From the NCBI GenBank assembly GCA_900313155.1, contig OMQE01000066.1, positions 1-9,050 on the forward strand: a DNA stretch of 9,050 nt. The letters are read 5' to 3'. Source of the stretch: an uncultured Rhodospirillaceae bacterium (GTDB lineage: Bacteria; Pseudomonadota; Alphaproteobacteria; RF32; CAG-239). This document shows, one piece after another, positions 1 to 7,650 of the stretch. Below the pieces are notes generated by a model, which did no database searches, was not told where the DNA came from, and saw nothing but the letters and a program-made list of their open reading frames with translations. Position 1 is the stretch's first letter. Each line of letters begins with the position of its first letter. The position numbers and the translations under genes are program-made.

Positions 1-27
1 GATAACCTCTAAGAATGGGAATATAAC

Positions 28-951
28 ATGAGAATCGATAAACTTTATAAGAATGTTTTTGTGCTTTGTTTATTGACTTCCACAGCGTGGAATTTTCCGG
101 CTTTGGCTCAACAGGTTGATCAAAACACTCAACCGGCTCCCGATATCTCACTGACGGATTATATGAGTCGCGAACAGGTAAACGATAACGCTGATACTGA
201 TACGAACAAAGTTAAGCAAGACCAACAAAAAAACGAAGAAGAAAAGGAAGAAGATTCCTCATGGCTGAAAAGCATGGCAGACAAAATTGCCGAGAAAGGT
301 TCTCAGGTATTTTCCGGTAGCGGAAACGATAATATACAGGTAATTAAACGATCAAATGCATCGGTTTTTGATATTTCCGGCATTATGCTTCGTATGGATA
401 AAAGTCAAGTATTTGACGCTATGCAGAAACGCGGATACAAAAAAGTTTCCGAAACCTTGGAAATCCCTAATTTCATTCGTTGGCGCTATGAAGAACAATG
501 CCGAAATCAGGGAATTGTCGGCTATGAAAGAATTGAAAACTGTGTGATAATGCTTTCACGGAAAAATAATTATCAATATGTGCAGAAAATAAACTTCAAT
601 AATTTCAAAACTCAGGAAAGTATAGAAGTTTATTTTACCAGTAATTTTACCGGCAATAAGGTACATCGTGTTATGTATCAAACACAAGCCGCAAATATTA
701 TGGGAAGCGGAGCTAAAGCCGAATACTTGCGCAATATAAAAATATATGATTTTTGGAAAAAGATAAATCAGAAATACGGAAGTCCGGATAACCGCGAAGA
801 AATTACCTGGGGACTTGGTGAAAATAAGCCGAGCTTGAAAGCGGCCACCGGCAGATTGGTTTTGGACGACCCGATGTTATTGGAACTTGACTATACACGG
901 ATGTCGCGTGAAGACCAAAAATTCATGAATACCGCCGTTTATACTTTTTAG
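28..951 (+). CDS. Secreted protein of unknown function, upstream partner of chpT
   Basis: The 307-residue product begins with a clear Sec signal peptide: basic start MRIDKLYKN, a hydrophobic core at residues 10-20, and a likely signal peptidase I site after A27 (ALA|QQ). Residues about 28-80 are polar, low-complexity and strongly charged (Asp, Asn, Gln, then Lys/Glu), as in a flexible linker. Residues about 110-307 look like a folded domain. It opens with the pattern VFDISGIMLRMDKSQVFDAM followed by a Gly-Tyr, a layout seen in several small periplasmic alpha/beta domains. There are two cysteines (158 and 172) in this part, which could form a disulfide. I do not recognise the family and infer only a periplasmic or exported location. 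It ends 9 bases before chpT, and the stop codon overlaps the chpT ribosome binding site, so the two are almost certainly co-transcribed. The promoter is not visible; only 27 bases precede the start and they hold no strong Shine-Dalgarno. Confidence 0.8.
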   Translation: MRIDKLYKNVFVLCLLTSTAWNFPALAQQVDQNTQPAPDISLTDYMSREQVNDNADTDTNKVKQDQQKNEEEKEEDSSWLKSMADKIAEKGSQVFSGSGNDNIQVIKRSNASVFDISGIMLRMDKSQVFDAMQKRGYKKVSETLEIPNFIRWRYEEQCRNQGIVGYERIENCVIMLSRKNNYQYVQKINFNNFKTQESIEVYFTSNFTGNKVHRVMYQTQAANIMGSGAKAEYLRNIKIYDFWKKINQKYGSPDNREEITWGLGENKPSLKAATGRLVLDDPMLLELDYTRMSREDQKFMNTAVYTF

Positions 952-960
952 GAGACTGAT

Positions 961-1569
961 ATGATAGAAAATAATACAGAATTGGCAGAAATGATAAGCA
1001 CTCGTATCAGCCATGATTTAATCGGTAATATCGGTGCTTTATCGAGCGCTTTGGAGCTGATGAACGAAAACAACGGCGAACCCGATGCCGATGCAATGAA
1101 TATTATCAAAACCGCATCGCAAACTCTTAAGGCCAGACAAACATTTTTCCGGATTGCTTTCGGCTTGGATACCAAAACCGTAAAACCGGAAGAGCTTAAG
1201 GAAATTTGTGAAAACTATCTTTCCACCGTCGGGAGTCGTTCTTATCCGCTTACTCTTCATTTGAACGGGGCATCTGCCGAATTGGCAAAGGTATTATGCT
1301 TAAGTGTGATGATAGGAGCGGAGGTTTGCATCCGCGGCGGAAATATTGATATTGCGGTAAATAAAAACAATATGGTATTAAAGGTTTCTTCGGAATATGA
1401 ACTGTCAGCCCCTAAAGTAGCGGTATATCAAAATATTTTGCACGATATTCGCCCGCAGGATAACATATCTCAATATGTTCAGCTGATATATTTGCGTGAA
1501 CTTTTGGGAGAAGACGTTGATATGCAAATTGAAGCGACCGCCAAAACCATGACACTTGTCATCGGGTAA
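961..1569 (+). CDS. chpT: ChpT-like histidine phosphotransferase
   Basis: This 202-residue protein matches the ChpT family. In Alphaproteobacteria ChpT passes phosphate from the hybrid kinase CckA to the master cell-cycle regulator CtrA and to CpdR, acting as a dimer in the cytoplasm. The diagnostic segment is near the N-terminus: STRISHDLIGNIGALSSALE (residues 13-32), with the phospho-accepting histidine at H18 followed by D19 in the first helix of the dimerisation hairpin. A second helix follows at about 43-66. Residues about 70-202 correspond to the degenerate GHKL-like C-terminal domain, which in this family does not bind ATP. The length is close to the usual 200-250 residues. The ATG has a GGAG box overlapping the stop of the preceding gene (951-954). 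The pairing with a secreted protein is notable but its meaning is unknown. CckA and CtrA are not in the window, so the pathway role rests on family knowledge. Confidence 0.82.
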   Translation: MIENNTELAEMISTRISHDLIGNIGALSSALELMNENNGEPDADAMNIIKTASQTLKARQTFFRIAFGLDTKTVKPEELKEICENYLSTVGSRSYPLTLHLNGASAELAKVLCLSVMIGAEVCIRGGNIDIAVNKNNMVLKVSSEYELSAPKVAVYQNILHDIRPQDNISQYVQLIYLRELLGEDVDMQIEATAKTMTLVIG

Positions 1570-1587
1570 AAAACGTTATGCCAAAAG

Positions 1588-1621
1588 AAAAACCGTTCCT
1601 TTTCAGGGGAACGGTTTTTCT
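1588..1621. terminator. Bidirectional rho-independent terminator between convergent genes
   Basis: A perfect 12-bp stem (1588-1599 with 1608-1619) with an 8-base loop is bounded by A-runs on the left and T-runs on the right. The plus-strand transcript of chpT ends in a T-run. The minus-strand transcript of the 607-residue gene, whose stop is about 12 bases away, also ends in T-runs. One hairpin therefore serves both convergent units. Confidence 0.9.
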
Positions 1622-1630
1622 TGTTATGGA

Positions 1631-3454
1631 TCAATTAAGAGCCTCAAAAGAGCTGATGGCTATCATCTTAGCATCAGTTTTATTATAAGTAATCTTAATT
1701 TTCTTGGCTTCCCAGCGCACCTCCGGCGTAATGGATGAATAAGCATAGAAAGTCTTGCCATCCTGTCCGCTCAGGCGGAAGTAATAAGCATTACCCTCCT
1801 GCACTTTCTCCAATACCACAGCCTCAAGCGTAATTTCAGAACGCTTATTGGTTGTCTGTAATTTAGAAGCTTTAACAGCCACATTCTTGTGAAAAGAATC
1901 CACATAAGCAGCCTTAGCTTCCTCCAGAGTTTCTCCAACACCTACAACATCCTTGCTGTCAGCAGAACAGAAAGCATAATACTTTACAGTCTTATCGGCT
2001 TTGGCAATAAAGGTTGAAAAATAAGTATTCATACCCTCAATATTATAGTAGATAGGCTCTGTTAAGTACAGAACATCGTTCTTAAGCGAAAGAGATAAAT
2101 CTCTGTCTCCGTCTTGGCTCTTATAGGTAATAGTCCTCAAAACTCGAATTGCTTCTTCTTCTGAAATACCATCTCTGCGGTAATATGTTGCCTCTCCTGT
2201 GCGGATGTCAATTAACATATAACCTTCGGTATCAAAAGTAGCTGTCTGAGCTTGAATACCTACATAGTAGCAACAGCCGTTTTTGGTCTGGACAATATCC
2301 ATACCGCTACAAGCTTGCAAGAGTCCGTTATTGTCAGTCCAGTGAATATAGCCGTTTTTGTAATCACCCCATGTATAAAGGCGATCATAAATCAGGCTTT
2401 CGGGATATATGCGGTTCACAAATGCCGGAGCATTTTCAGGAGTGTACCACTTAATATCGCCGGTCTGAACATCAACAACGGCAACGCCTGTTACGTCTGG
2501 CGTAGAAAGACCAACCTTATGTTCCATAGTTGTTACAGGAGCAAAAGGACGACCATTCTCGTCCAATTCGATATTAAAATCGTCCAAAAGGACTGAAGCA
2601 TAACCGTTCAAACGAAGATGTCTCTCCAGATTACAGCCGAAATTGGCATCAGGAGTATAAACGAGCTTAATAGGCTCATTATTTACTTCTGTGACAACAA
2701 ATGACTTATCTTTGTCAGTTGCATCTACCAACACATAAGCAGGTGACCAAGGCTGAGCCTTCCATGTCCAGAATCCCTTATGTTCAAGAATACCGACATA
2801 GACCAGATGATTATCGTAGTCTATTTTCACTTCCTTACCATCAAAAGTCTTGGCGACAAAATGACCGCTGAAACTCTGCTTGGTTAAAGGACTAAGATAA
2901 TAGGTATTCTTAAGGTCTCCCATCTTTGTCAGGATTACACGCTCTGCCACCTCAGGCGAAACTGTGCACATCTCCTCTACCGGAATTGGTGAGAAAACAG
3001 CGGTAGCTCCCTTGGTATCTTTCTTCACATCGACTGTGTCAACAACATTAAGCAATTGCTGCTGATATGAAGTGTGAAAGAAATCCCAAGTGTATATGCC
3101 TGAAACTACCAGCAGAGTAATACCACCCAAAGCCGTCCATAAGGCATAACGCCAAACCGGAGTGTCCATTGCATCGTCCCACTCATAGCTTCCATACTCA
3201 TGCTTTAAGGTACGGAACGAAGTGAACCACAGTGTTAGAGCTGCAAACAGCAGCAGTTCTATATACACAGGCAGTGTATCGTAGCTGAATGTAGGTAGCA
3301 TAAAATAGTTACCTACGTGGAACGCACCCCCCAGCACCAAAGCAGGAATAACAATTGTTGACCAACCTTTTACCGTGTTTTCCGGCTTCTTGCAGAAGAA
3401 ATTGAACACTACGTAAACGGCTACCAAAATAAGAGAAAAGATTAAGTACATCAT
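1631..3454 (-). CDS. Four-helix membrane protein with large extracytoplasmic domain, unknown function
   Basis: The 607-residue product has four predicted membrane helices (about 1-20, 31-52, 61-80 and 100-122). Both short loops rich in Lys/Arg (21-30 and 81-99) should be cytoplasmic by the positive-inside rule. This places both termini, and the roughly 480-residue C-terminal domain, outside the cytoplasm. That domain is rich in Tyr, Trp and beta-prone segments, with recurring pieces of the type VAVVDVQTGDIKWYTPE and YMLIDIRTGEATYYRRDG, which suggest repeated beta units. I do not recognise a named family. Two ATGs are in tandem; the AAAGAG at 3457-3462 lies 2 bases from the first and 5 from the second, so translation may really begin at 3451. 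Codon choice (many CTG Leu, AAG Lys) differs from rpsA and the ABC gene, which suggests acquisition, possibly from a gut Bacteroidetes. It has its own promoter and shares the terminator at 1588-1621. Confidence 0.85.
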   Translation of the reverse strand: MMYLIFSLILVAVYVVFNFFCKKPENTVKGWSTIVIPALVLGGAFHVGNYFMLPTFSYDTLPVYIELLLFAALTLWFTSFRTLKHEYGSYEWDDAMDTPVWRYALWTALGGITLLVVSGIYTWDFFHTSYQQQLLNVVDTVDVKKDTKGATAVFSPIPVEEMCTVSPEVAERVILTKMGDLKNTYYLSPLTKQSFSGHFVAKTFDGKEVKIDYDNHLVYVGILEHKGFWTWKAQPWSPAYVLVDATDKDKSFVVTEVNNEPIKLVYTPDANFGCNLERHLRLNGYASVLLDDFNIELDENGRPFAPVTTMEHKVGLSTPDVTGVAVVDVQTGDIKWYTPENAPAFVNRIYPESLIYDRLYTWGDYKNGYIHWTDNNGLLQACSGMDIVQTKNGCCYYVGIQAQTATFDTEGYMLIDIRTGEATYYRRDGISEEEAIRVLRTITYKSQDGDRDLSLSLKNDVLYLTEPIYYNIEGMNTYFSTFIAKADKTVKYYAFCSADSKDVVGVGETLEEAKAAYVDSFHKNVAVKASKLQTTNKRSEITLEAVVLEKVQEGNAYYFRLSGQDGKTFYAYSSITPEVRWEAKKIKITYNKTDAKMIAISSFEALN

Positions 3455-3460
3455 AACTCT

Positions 3461-3511
3461 TTATTTATTTGTGCTTTGGAAAAGGGTGCACGCGGATATC
3501 CATATCTCCAT
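3461..3511 (-). CDS. Possible 16-codon upstream ORF in the leader of the membrane-protein gene
   Basis: Within the leader of the 607-residue gene, an ATG at 3511 opens a short frame, MEIWISACTLFQSTNK, ending at TAA (3461-3463). The stop sits directly against the AAAGAG of the main gene, and a GGGG lies about 3 bases before the ATG. The spacing would allow translational coupling. The frame is short enough to occur by chance and there is no run of regulatory codons, so this is only a possibility. Confidence 0.2.
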   Translation of the reverse strand: MEIWISACTLFQSTNK

Positions 3512-3564
3512 AACCCCACAATTATATACTCAATTTTAACTATAATCACTTAATTATCGCTTTT

Positions 3565-3593
3565 AGTCTATTCTTTTCCCTATATTTTGTCAA
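3565..3593 (-). promoter_or_regulatory. Sigma70-type promoter for the membrane-protein gene
   Basis: On the minus strand a perfect -35 TTGACA (3588-3593) is followed after exactly 17 bases by TAGACT (3565-3570, four of six matches to the -10 consensus). It lies just downstream of the rpsA terminator and upstream of the 607-residue gene. It would start a transcript near 3558 with a leader of about 105 bases. A second -10-like TATAAT occurs at 3521-3526 but lacks a convincing -35. Confidence 0.6.
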
Positions 3594-3604
3594 CAAAATT
3601 CGGT

Positions 3605-3648
3605 AAAAAAAATAAAAAAAACAAGGCGAAGAAAATATCCTCGCCCTG
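3605..3648 (-). terminator. Rho-independent terminator of rpsA
   Basis: The minus strand forms an 11-bp stem (3638-3648 with 3622-3632, including two G-U pairs) with a 5-base loop, followed by a run of eight T, an A, and a further run of T. It lies about 30 bases after the rpsA stop. The G-U pairs would be A-C mismatches on the plus strand, which confirms the direction. Confidence 0.93.
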
Positions 3649-3678
3649 CTCTTTTATTTCAGCTCTTATAAAGTCTGA

Positions 3679-5361
3679 TTAGTTAGCTTTTTTCAAAGCT
3701 TCGCCTAAAGCATCGCCCAAAGAAGAACCGCTGGTGTTGTTTGAATATTCTTCCAAAACCTTCTTTTCTTCTTCAACTTCCAAAGCCTTAATGGACAAGC
3801 CGATCTTCACGTTTTTCTTATCAACGGAAGTAACTTTGGCTTCTACCATATCACCTTCTTTGAAGTTTTCCGGATTCTGCAAAGATTTCTCTTTAGACAG
3901 GTCAGCCTTCTTAATCATTGCGGTCAAACCGTCAACTTCAACGGTAATACCTTTGGCATCGATTTCTTTAACAACGGCTTTAACAACATCGCCTTTTTTG
4001 ATGTTGGCCAAAGCCATGTTAACACTGTCTTCGGACAGTTGTTTGATACCCAAGCTGATGCGTTCTTTTTCAACATCAACATCAATGATTTTGGCTTCGA
4101 TTTCCTGACCTTTGGTGTAGTCTTTAACGGCTTCTTCGCCGGACTTATCCCAAGAGATATCAGACAAGTGAATCATACCGTCGATTTCATCGGTCAAGCC
4201 GATAAACAAACCGAATTCGGTAATGTTCTTAATTTTACCGGTAATAACCGAACCGACAGCATGTTCTTCAACATAAGCAGCCCACGGATTCGGTTGGCAT
4301 TGCTTGATACCCAAGCTAATACGACGCTTATCGCCATCAACTTCGAGAACTTTAACATCAACTTCTTCAGAAGTCGAAACAATTTTACCCGGATGAACGT
4401 TTTTGCGTGTCCAGCTCATTTCAGAAACGTGAACTAAACCTTCAATACCGTCTTCCAGTTCAACAAATGCACCATAATCGGTAATGTTTGTAACTTTACC
4501 TTTATAAACTTCACCAACTTTATACTTATCTGCCACAGCTTGCCATGGGTCATTTTCCAACTGTTTCATACCCAAGCTGATGCGTTGCGTGTCTTCATTA
4601 AAGCGAATAACTTGAACTTTAACGGTTTGACCAACGCTCAAAACTTCTGCCGGATGGTTAATACGTTTCCAAGAAATATCGGTCACGTGCAACAAACCGT
4701 CCACACCGCCTAAATCAATGAATGCACCATAATCGGTAATGTTTTTAACCACACCGTCTAAAATAGCACCTTCTTTAATACCGTCAATCAGTTCGGCACG
4801 AGCTTCGGCTCTGGTTTCTTCCAAAACAACACGGCGCGAAACAACAATATTACCGCGAACTTTATCCATTTTCAAAATTTGGAACGGTTGAGAAATCCCC
4901 ATGAGCGGTGTAATATCTCTAATCGGGCGAATATCAATTTGAGAGCCCGGCAAGAAAGCAATAGCACCATTCAAATCAACGGTGAAACCACCCTTAACAC
5001 GACCGAAAATAATACCGTTAACACGTTCGCCGGCGTTCATTGATTTTTCCAAATCAACCCAAACTTCTTCACGACGAGCTTTTTCACGAGAAAGAACGAT
5101 ATTACCGTCTTTATCTTCATAGCGGTCAACCAAAACTTCGACCTCATCACCGACTTTGAGTTCCGGATTTGTACCAAATTCGCGAACCGGAATATTTCCT
5201 TCCGATTTCAAACCCACATCAACCGTAACATAATCATCAGAAACTTTTACAATGGTACCTTTAACCACAGTACCCAAGATACCGTTTTCACCGAATTGTT
5301 CATTGAGTAAATCAGCAAAATTTTCGGTCATTTCCGGCATTTTAAATTCATTATTTGTCAT
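3679..5361 (-). CDS. rpsA: 30S ribosomal protein S1
   Basis: The 560-residue product is a full-length S1 (the E. coli protein has 557). S1 is the mRNA-binding protein of the small subunit that helps load structured or Shine-Dalgarno-poor messages. Six S1/OB-fold domains are visible at about 30-97, 115-178, 199-267, 284-354, 371-440 and 457-525. Domains 3 and 4 carry the near-identical motif NITDYGAF and domain 5 the variant NITEFGLF; domains end with the usual ISLGMKQ or ISLGIKQ. The C-terminal tail is acidic then Ser/Asn-rich. The first two domains are the more divergent ones, as expected for ribosome docking. No Shine-Dalgarno precedes the ATG, only A/T-rich sequence, which is also known for rpsA elsewhere. 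The gene appears monocistronic, with its own promoter (5465-5492) and terminator. cmk, which often precedes rpsA in proteobacteria, is not here. Confidence 0.98.
   Translation of the reverse strand: MTNNEFKMPEMTENFADLLNEQFGENGILGTVVKGTIVKVSDDYVTVDVGLKSEGNIPVREFGTNPELKVGDEVEVLVDRYEDKDGNIVLSREKARREEVWVDLEKSMNAGERVNGIIFGRVKGGFTVDLNGAIAFLPGSQIDIRPIRDITPLMGISQPFQILKMDKVRGNIVVSRRVVLEETRAEARAELIDGIKEGAILDGVVKNITDYGAFIDLGGVDGLLHVTDISWKRINHPAEVLSVGQTVKVQVIRFNEDTQRISLGMKQLENDPWQAVADKYKVGEVYKGKVTNITDYGAFVELEDGIEGLVHVSEMSWTRKNVHPGKIVSTSEEVDVKVLEVDGDKRRISLGIKQCQPNPWAAYVEEHAVGSVITGKIKNITEFGLFIGLTDEIDGMIHLSDISWDKSGEEAVKDYTKGQEIEAKIIDVDVEKERISLGIKQLSEDSVNMALANIKKGDVVKAVVKEIDAKGITVEVDGLTAMIKKADLSKEKSLQNPENFKEGDMVEAKVTSVDKKNVKIGLSIKALEVEEEKKVLEEYSNNTSGSSLGDALGEALKKAN
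4466..4744 (-). repeat. Exact 24-base repeat between S1 domains 3 and 4
   Basis: The same 24 bases occur at 4466-4489 and 4721-4744. They encode the conserved NITDYGAF motif in the third and fourth S1 domains with identical codons. This reflects domain duplication, codon bias or gene conversion inside rpsA. Confidence 0.8.
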
Positions 5362-5420
5362 TAAATTTTAATTTCAAAAAATTGCCAACTTTTTCTAAAG
5401 CGGACTTGTGCGATATTAAC

Positions 5421-5461
5421 AAAAACAGTCGCCAAAAAGCGCACCCTTTTTCGCAACTGTT
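5421..5461 (-). terminator. Terminator of the ABC operon, which may also be the 5' hairpin of the rpsA leader
   Basis: On the minus strand an 8-bp lower stem (5453-5460 with 5425-5432, including one G-U pair) is separated by a single G-G mismatch from a 6-bp upper stem (5446-5451 with 5434-5439). It has a 6-base loop and is followed by TTTTTG. It lies about 70 bases after the ABC gene stop, as a terminator should. It also lies directly downstream of a good promoter, so it would be the first thing in the rpsA message. Confidence 0.75.
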
Positions 5462-5464
5462 GTC

Positions 5465-5492
5465 TTTATACTCCAAAATATTTATTTTTCAA
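5465..5492 (-). promoter_or_regulatory. Sigma70-type promoter, probably for rpsA
   Basis: The minus strand has TTGAAA (5487-5492, five of six matches) and TATAAA (5465-5470, five of six) separated by 16 bases. The predicted start, near 5458, falls at the foot of the hairpin at 5421-5461, giving a leader of about 97 bases. No better promoter is visible between the hairpin and rpsA. Confidence 0.55.
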
Positions 5493-5530
5493 GCTTTTTT
5501 TAAAGAAAAATACTGAAAAATTTTTCTAAA

Positions 5531-7615
5531 CTATGGTCTGCCTTCACCTCTATAATCATTAATTTGCTTAAATAGGGCAGAAGTTTGTTGCGCGGCTTCC
5601 TGAGGTGATTTTCCGCGAATTTTTTTGAATGTTATTAAATCTTCTGCACTAATTCCGTTTGTTGTTTCGTTAGTGCCTTTATTCATAAGCTTTTTTACTA
5701 AGTTACGTGCGTGGTCTAAAGTTTCTGTAACTTGTTTTTCTTTGGCCTTTTTTTCCATAATTTGGCGCTTTTCAAAAAAAGATACGAAATTTTCTAAATT
5801 ACGAGGTGTTGTTAAATCGAATTTTTTAATATCATTTTCTTCTTGCCCTTTAGCATGTATACCAATGTCTACGGCTTGATAAGGTTTCAATACGGTAATA
5901 TCCTCCGGCTTATGTGTTGTAATTATCAATGTTTTTCCCTGTTCTTCAAGCTTTTTAAAGTGGTTTAAAACAATATCTGTCATCCGTTTATCCAGAAGCG
6001 AAGTTGGTTCATCAAAAATCATAATCTGGGAATCTTTAATCAAGGCTTGAGCAATGCTCAAACGGGCTTTTTCGCCGGCAGAGTCTGAACTGTTTGTATC
6101 TAATCTTCGAGGTTTCATATTACCGGTCTCTTTGCCATCTTTGTCTTTTTCCGGTTCTTCTGAAACAATTTCCAGCATTTTTTTGATTTCTTCAACTTTT
6201 TTTGCATCAGCATTTGGATTTCCAAGGCGAATATATTCATCAATAGTAACCATATCAAGTTGTGGATTAGCTTCGGCAAATGCAATATTTTTATTTACTT
6301 CTGTTCGTTTTAAATCTCGATAGTCTTGTCCGGTAAAATTACCATTTTCGTTTGTTGTACCAATACGAATTGCCCCTTCGGTTACGTGGTCACCATGGTT
6401 AAGAAGTGTGATTAAGGTGCTTTTTCCGGCACCGCTGGCACCGCTTAATAAAGTTATCCCCGGACCAAAACGAATATCTTCTTTTGTATTAAATGCTGTT
6501 TTATCACCATATTCTCCATAACTCGGACTTTTTTCATCTCTATTACGAAAACGATACGCAATATTATCAATTTGCAAAACATTGGCATTAGCATTCACAT
6601 TTTCATTTCCATAAACAAAGTCTTTAATTCCTTTTTTATACCTCCGAAACATTGTGGCAAAAGTTTCTTTATATTCATCAAGTCCAAGCCTAGCAGAAAA
6701 TGCAGAATTCAGAGAAGCAACGGTAGTTGTAACGCCTGCAGTTAAAGCCACCGCAGGAGCAATAGCCATACCACTTGCAAAAGCAGCACCGGCTGCAACA
6801 GTTCCAGCAGCAATTTCAACCCCTTTTAAGCCTATGCCGTAAGCACTCAATGTCTTTAAGAATCGACGGCTCGGCGTAAGAACTGATTGTTGTTTTTGCT
6901 GTAAAGATGAATATGCTTGTTCATCAGCTAAAGTTTTAGCTCTCATTTGTGAATTAACTAACATTTGCCGTGTATGAGCCAAAACATCATTTCTTGCTTC
7001 TGTGATAGTATCCTTATTTTCAACTTTTTTACCTTTTAAGTGCTTCTGAATAAAATATTCTCCAACACCTGCAACAGCTGAACCTCCTAAAACGGCGGTT
7101 GCGGCAGCTGTTGTAGATATCGGTAATGCGGCTGCCGATAAACTGCCAGCGGTTAACACCGCGCCAACTCCAACACCTGTGTAGCCTATCCACTTTTTAG
7201 CATTTTGCATCATATACATTCCGGCGCATTCACCCATGCGTTGTGCATAATTTGCAATTTTTTCAGGATTAAGCATTTTTTGCTCCATTTCGGGACGAGT
7301 GTCATAATCGCGAAGAATTTTGTTTTGCATCTTAAATGAAATACGTTCATAAATATGACTTGCAACATTGTCAAATATTCCCGTGACACCAGCTCCGGCG
7401 TATTCAGAACCTAATTTACCGCCAAGCCAACCATATCCTTTAGAAGCAAATTGCGGTACAACTTTACGAACAGTATCAGCCACAGCGGCTACACCGGCTA
7501 AGCCATACATAATTGCCTTTTCTTTAGGCGAAATAACTGACTTAATAATCCTTCTGGCCTGTTCTATTTCTTCTTTGGTTAGAACAATCTTTTCTTCTTC
7601 ATCCTTCTCGCTCAT
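5531..7615 (-). CDS. ABC-exporter-like protein with atypical nucleotide-binding domain
   Basis: The 694-residue product has the layout of a fused half-exporter. The N-terminal membrane region has weakly hydrophobic segments at about 35-55 and 65-95 and stronger Gly/Ala-rich ones at 145-163, 165-187, 257-280 and 283-305. A nucleotide-binding domain (about 345-600) and an extra helical tail (600-694) follow. Walker A is perfect (GASGAGKST, 392-400). Walker B is IMIFDE (531-536, with E536 as catalytic base), the D-loop is SLLD, and the H-loop histidine is H568. Two elements are odd: the signature LSGGQ is replaced by DSAGE (511-515), and the Q-loop Gln position appears to be A449 in AFAEANPQL, unless Q452 takes its place. 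A charged insert (about 485-505) precedes the signature. The substrate is unknown. The ATG has a strong GGAGGG box (7620-7625). It follows the 147-residue gene by 35 bases in an operon headed by the structured leader. Confidence 0.85.
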   Translation of the reverse strand: MSEKDEEEKIVLTKEEIEQARRIIKSVISPKEKAIMYGLAGVAAVADTVRKVVPQFASKGYGWLGGKLGSEYAGAGVTGIFDNVASHIYERISFKMQNKILRDYDTRPEMEQKMLNPEKIANYAQRMGECAGMYMMQNAKKWIGYTGVGVGAVLTAGSLSAAALPISTTAAATAVLGGSAVAGVGEYFIQKHLKGKKVENKDTITEARNDVLAHTRQMLVNSQMRAKTLADEQAYSSLQQKQQSVLTPSRRFLKTLSAYGIGLKGVEIAAGTVAAGAAFASGMAIAPAVALTAGVTTTVASLNSAFSARLGLDEYKETFATMFRRYKKGIKDFVYGNENVNANANVLQIDNIAYRFRNRDEKSPSYGEYGDKTAFNTKEDIRFGPGITLLSGASGAGKSTLITLLNHGDHVTEGAIRIGTTNENGNFTGQDYRDLKRTEVNKNIAFAEANPQLDMVTIDEYIRLGNPNADAKKVEEIKKMLEIVSEEPEKDKDGKETGNMKPRRLDTNSSDSAGEKARLSIAQALIKDSQIMIFDEPTSLLDKRMTDIVLNHFKKLEEQGKTLIITTHKPEDITVLKPYQAVDIGIHAKGQEENDIKKFDLTTPRNLENFVSFFEKRQIMEKKAKEKQVTETLDHARNLVKKLMNKGTNETTNGISAEDLITFKKIRGKSPQEAAQQTSALFKQINDYRGEGRP

Positions 7616-7650
7616 GTTACCCTCCGTTCGGTGGAAATTTATCTTATCAG

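Noticed and set aside
3734..4437. Long plus-strand open frames opposite rpsA
   Set aside because: They are shadows of the strongly biased rpsA coding sequence, with no ribosome binding sites and no plausible protein features.
5483..5512. 8-bp inverted repeat between the ABC gene and rpsA
   Set aside because: It is almost purely A/T, overlaps the -35 region of the rpsA promoter, and would form only a weak stem; chance is likely in such AT-rich sequence.
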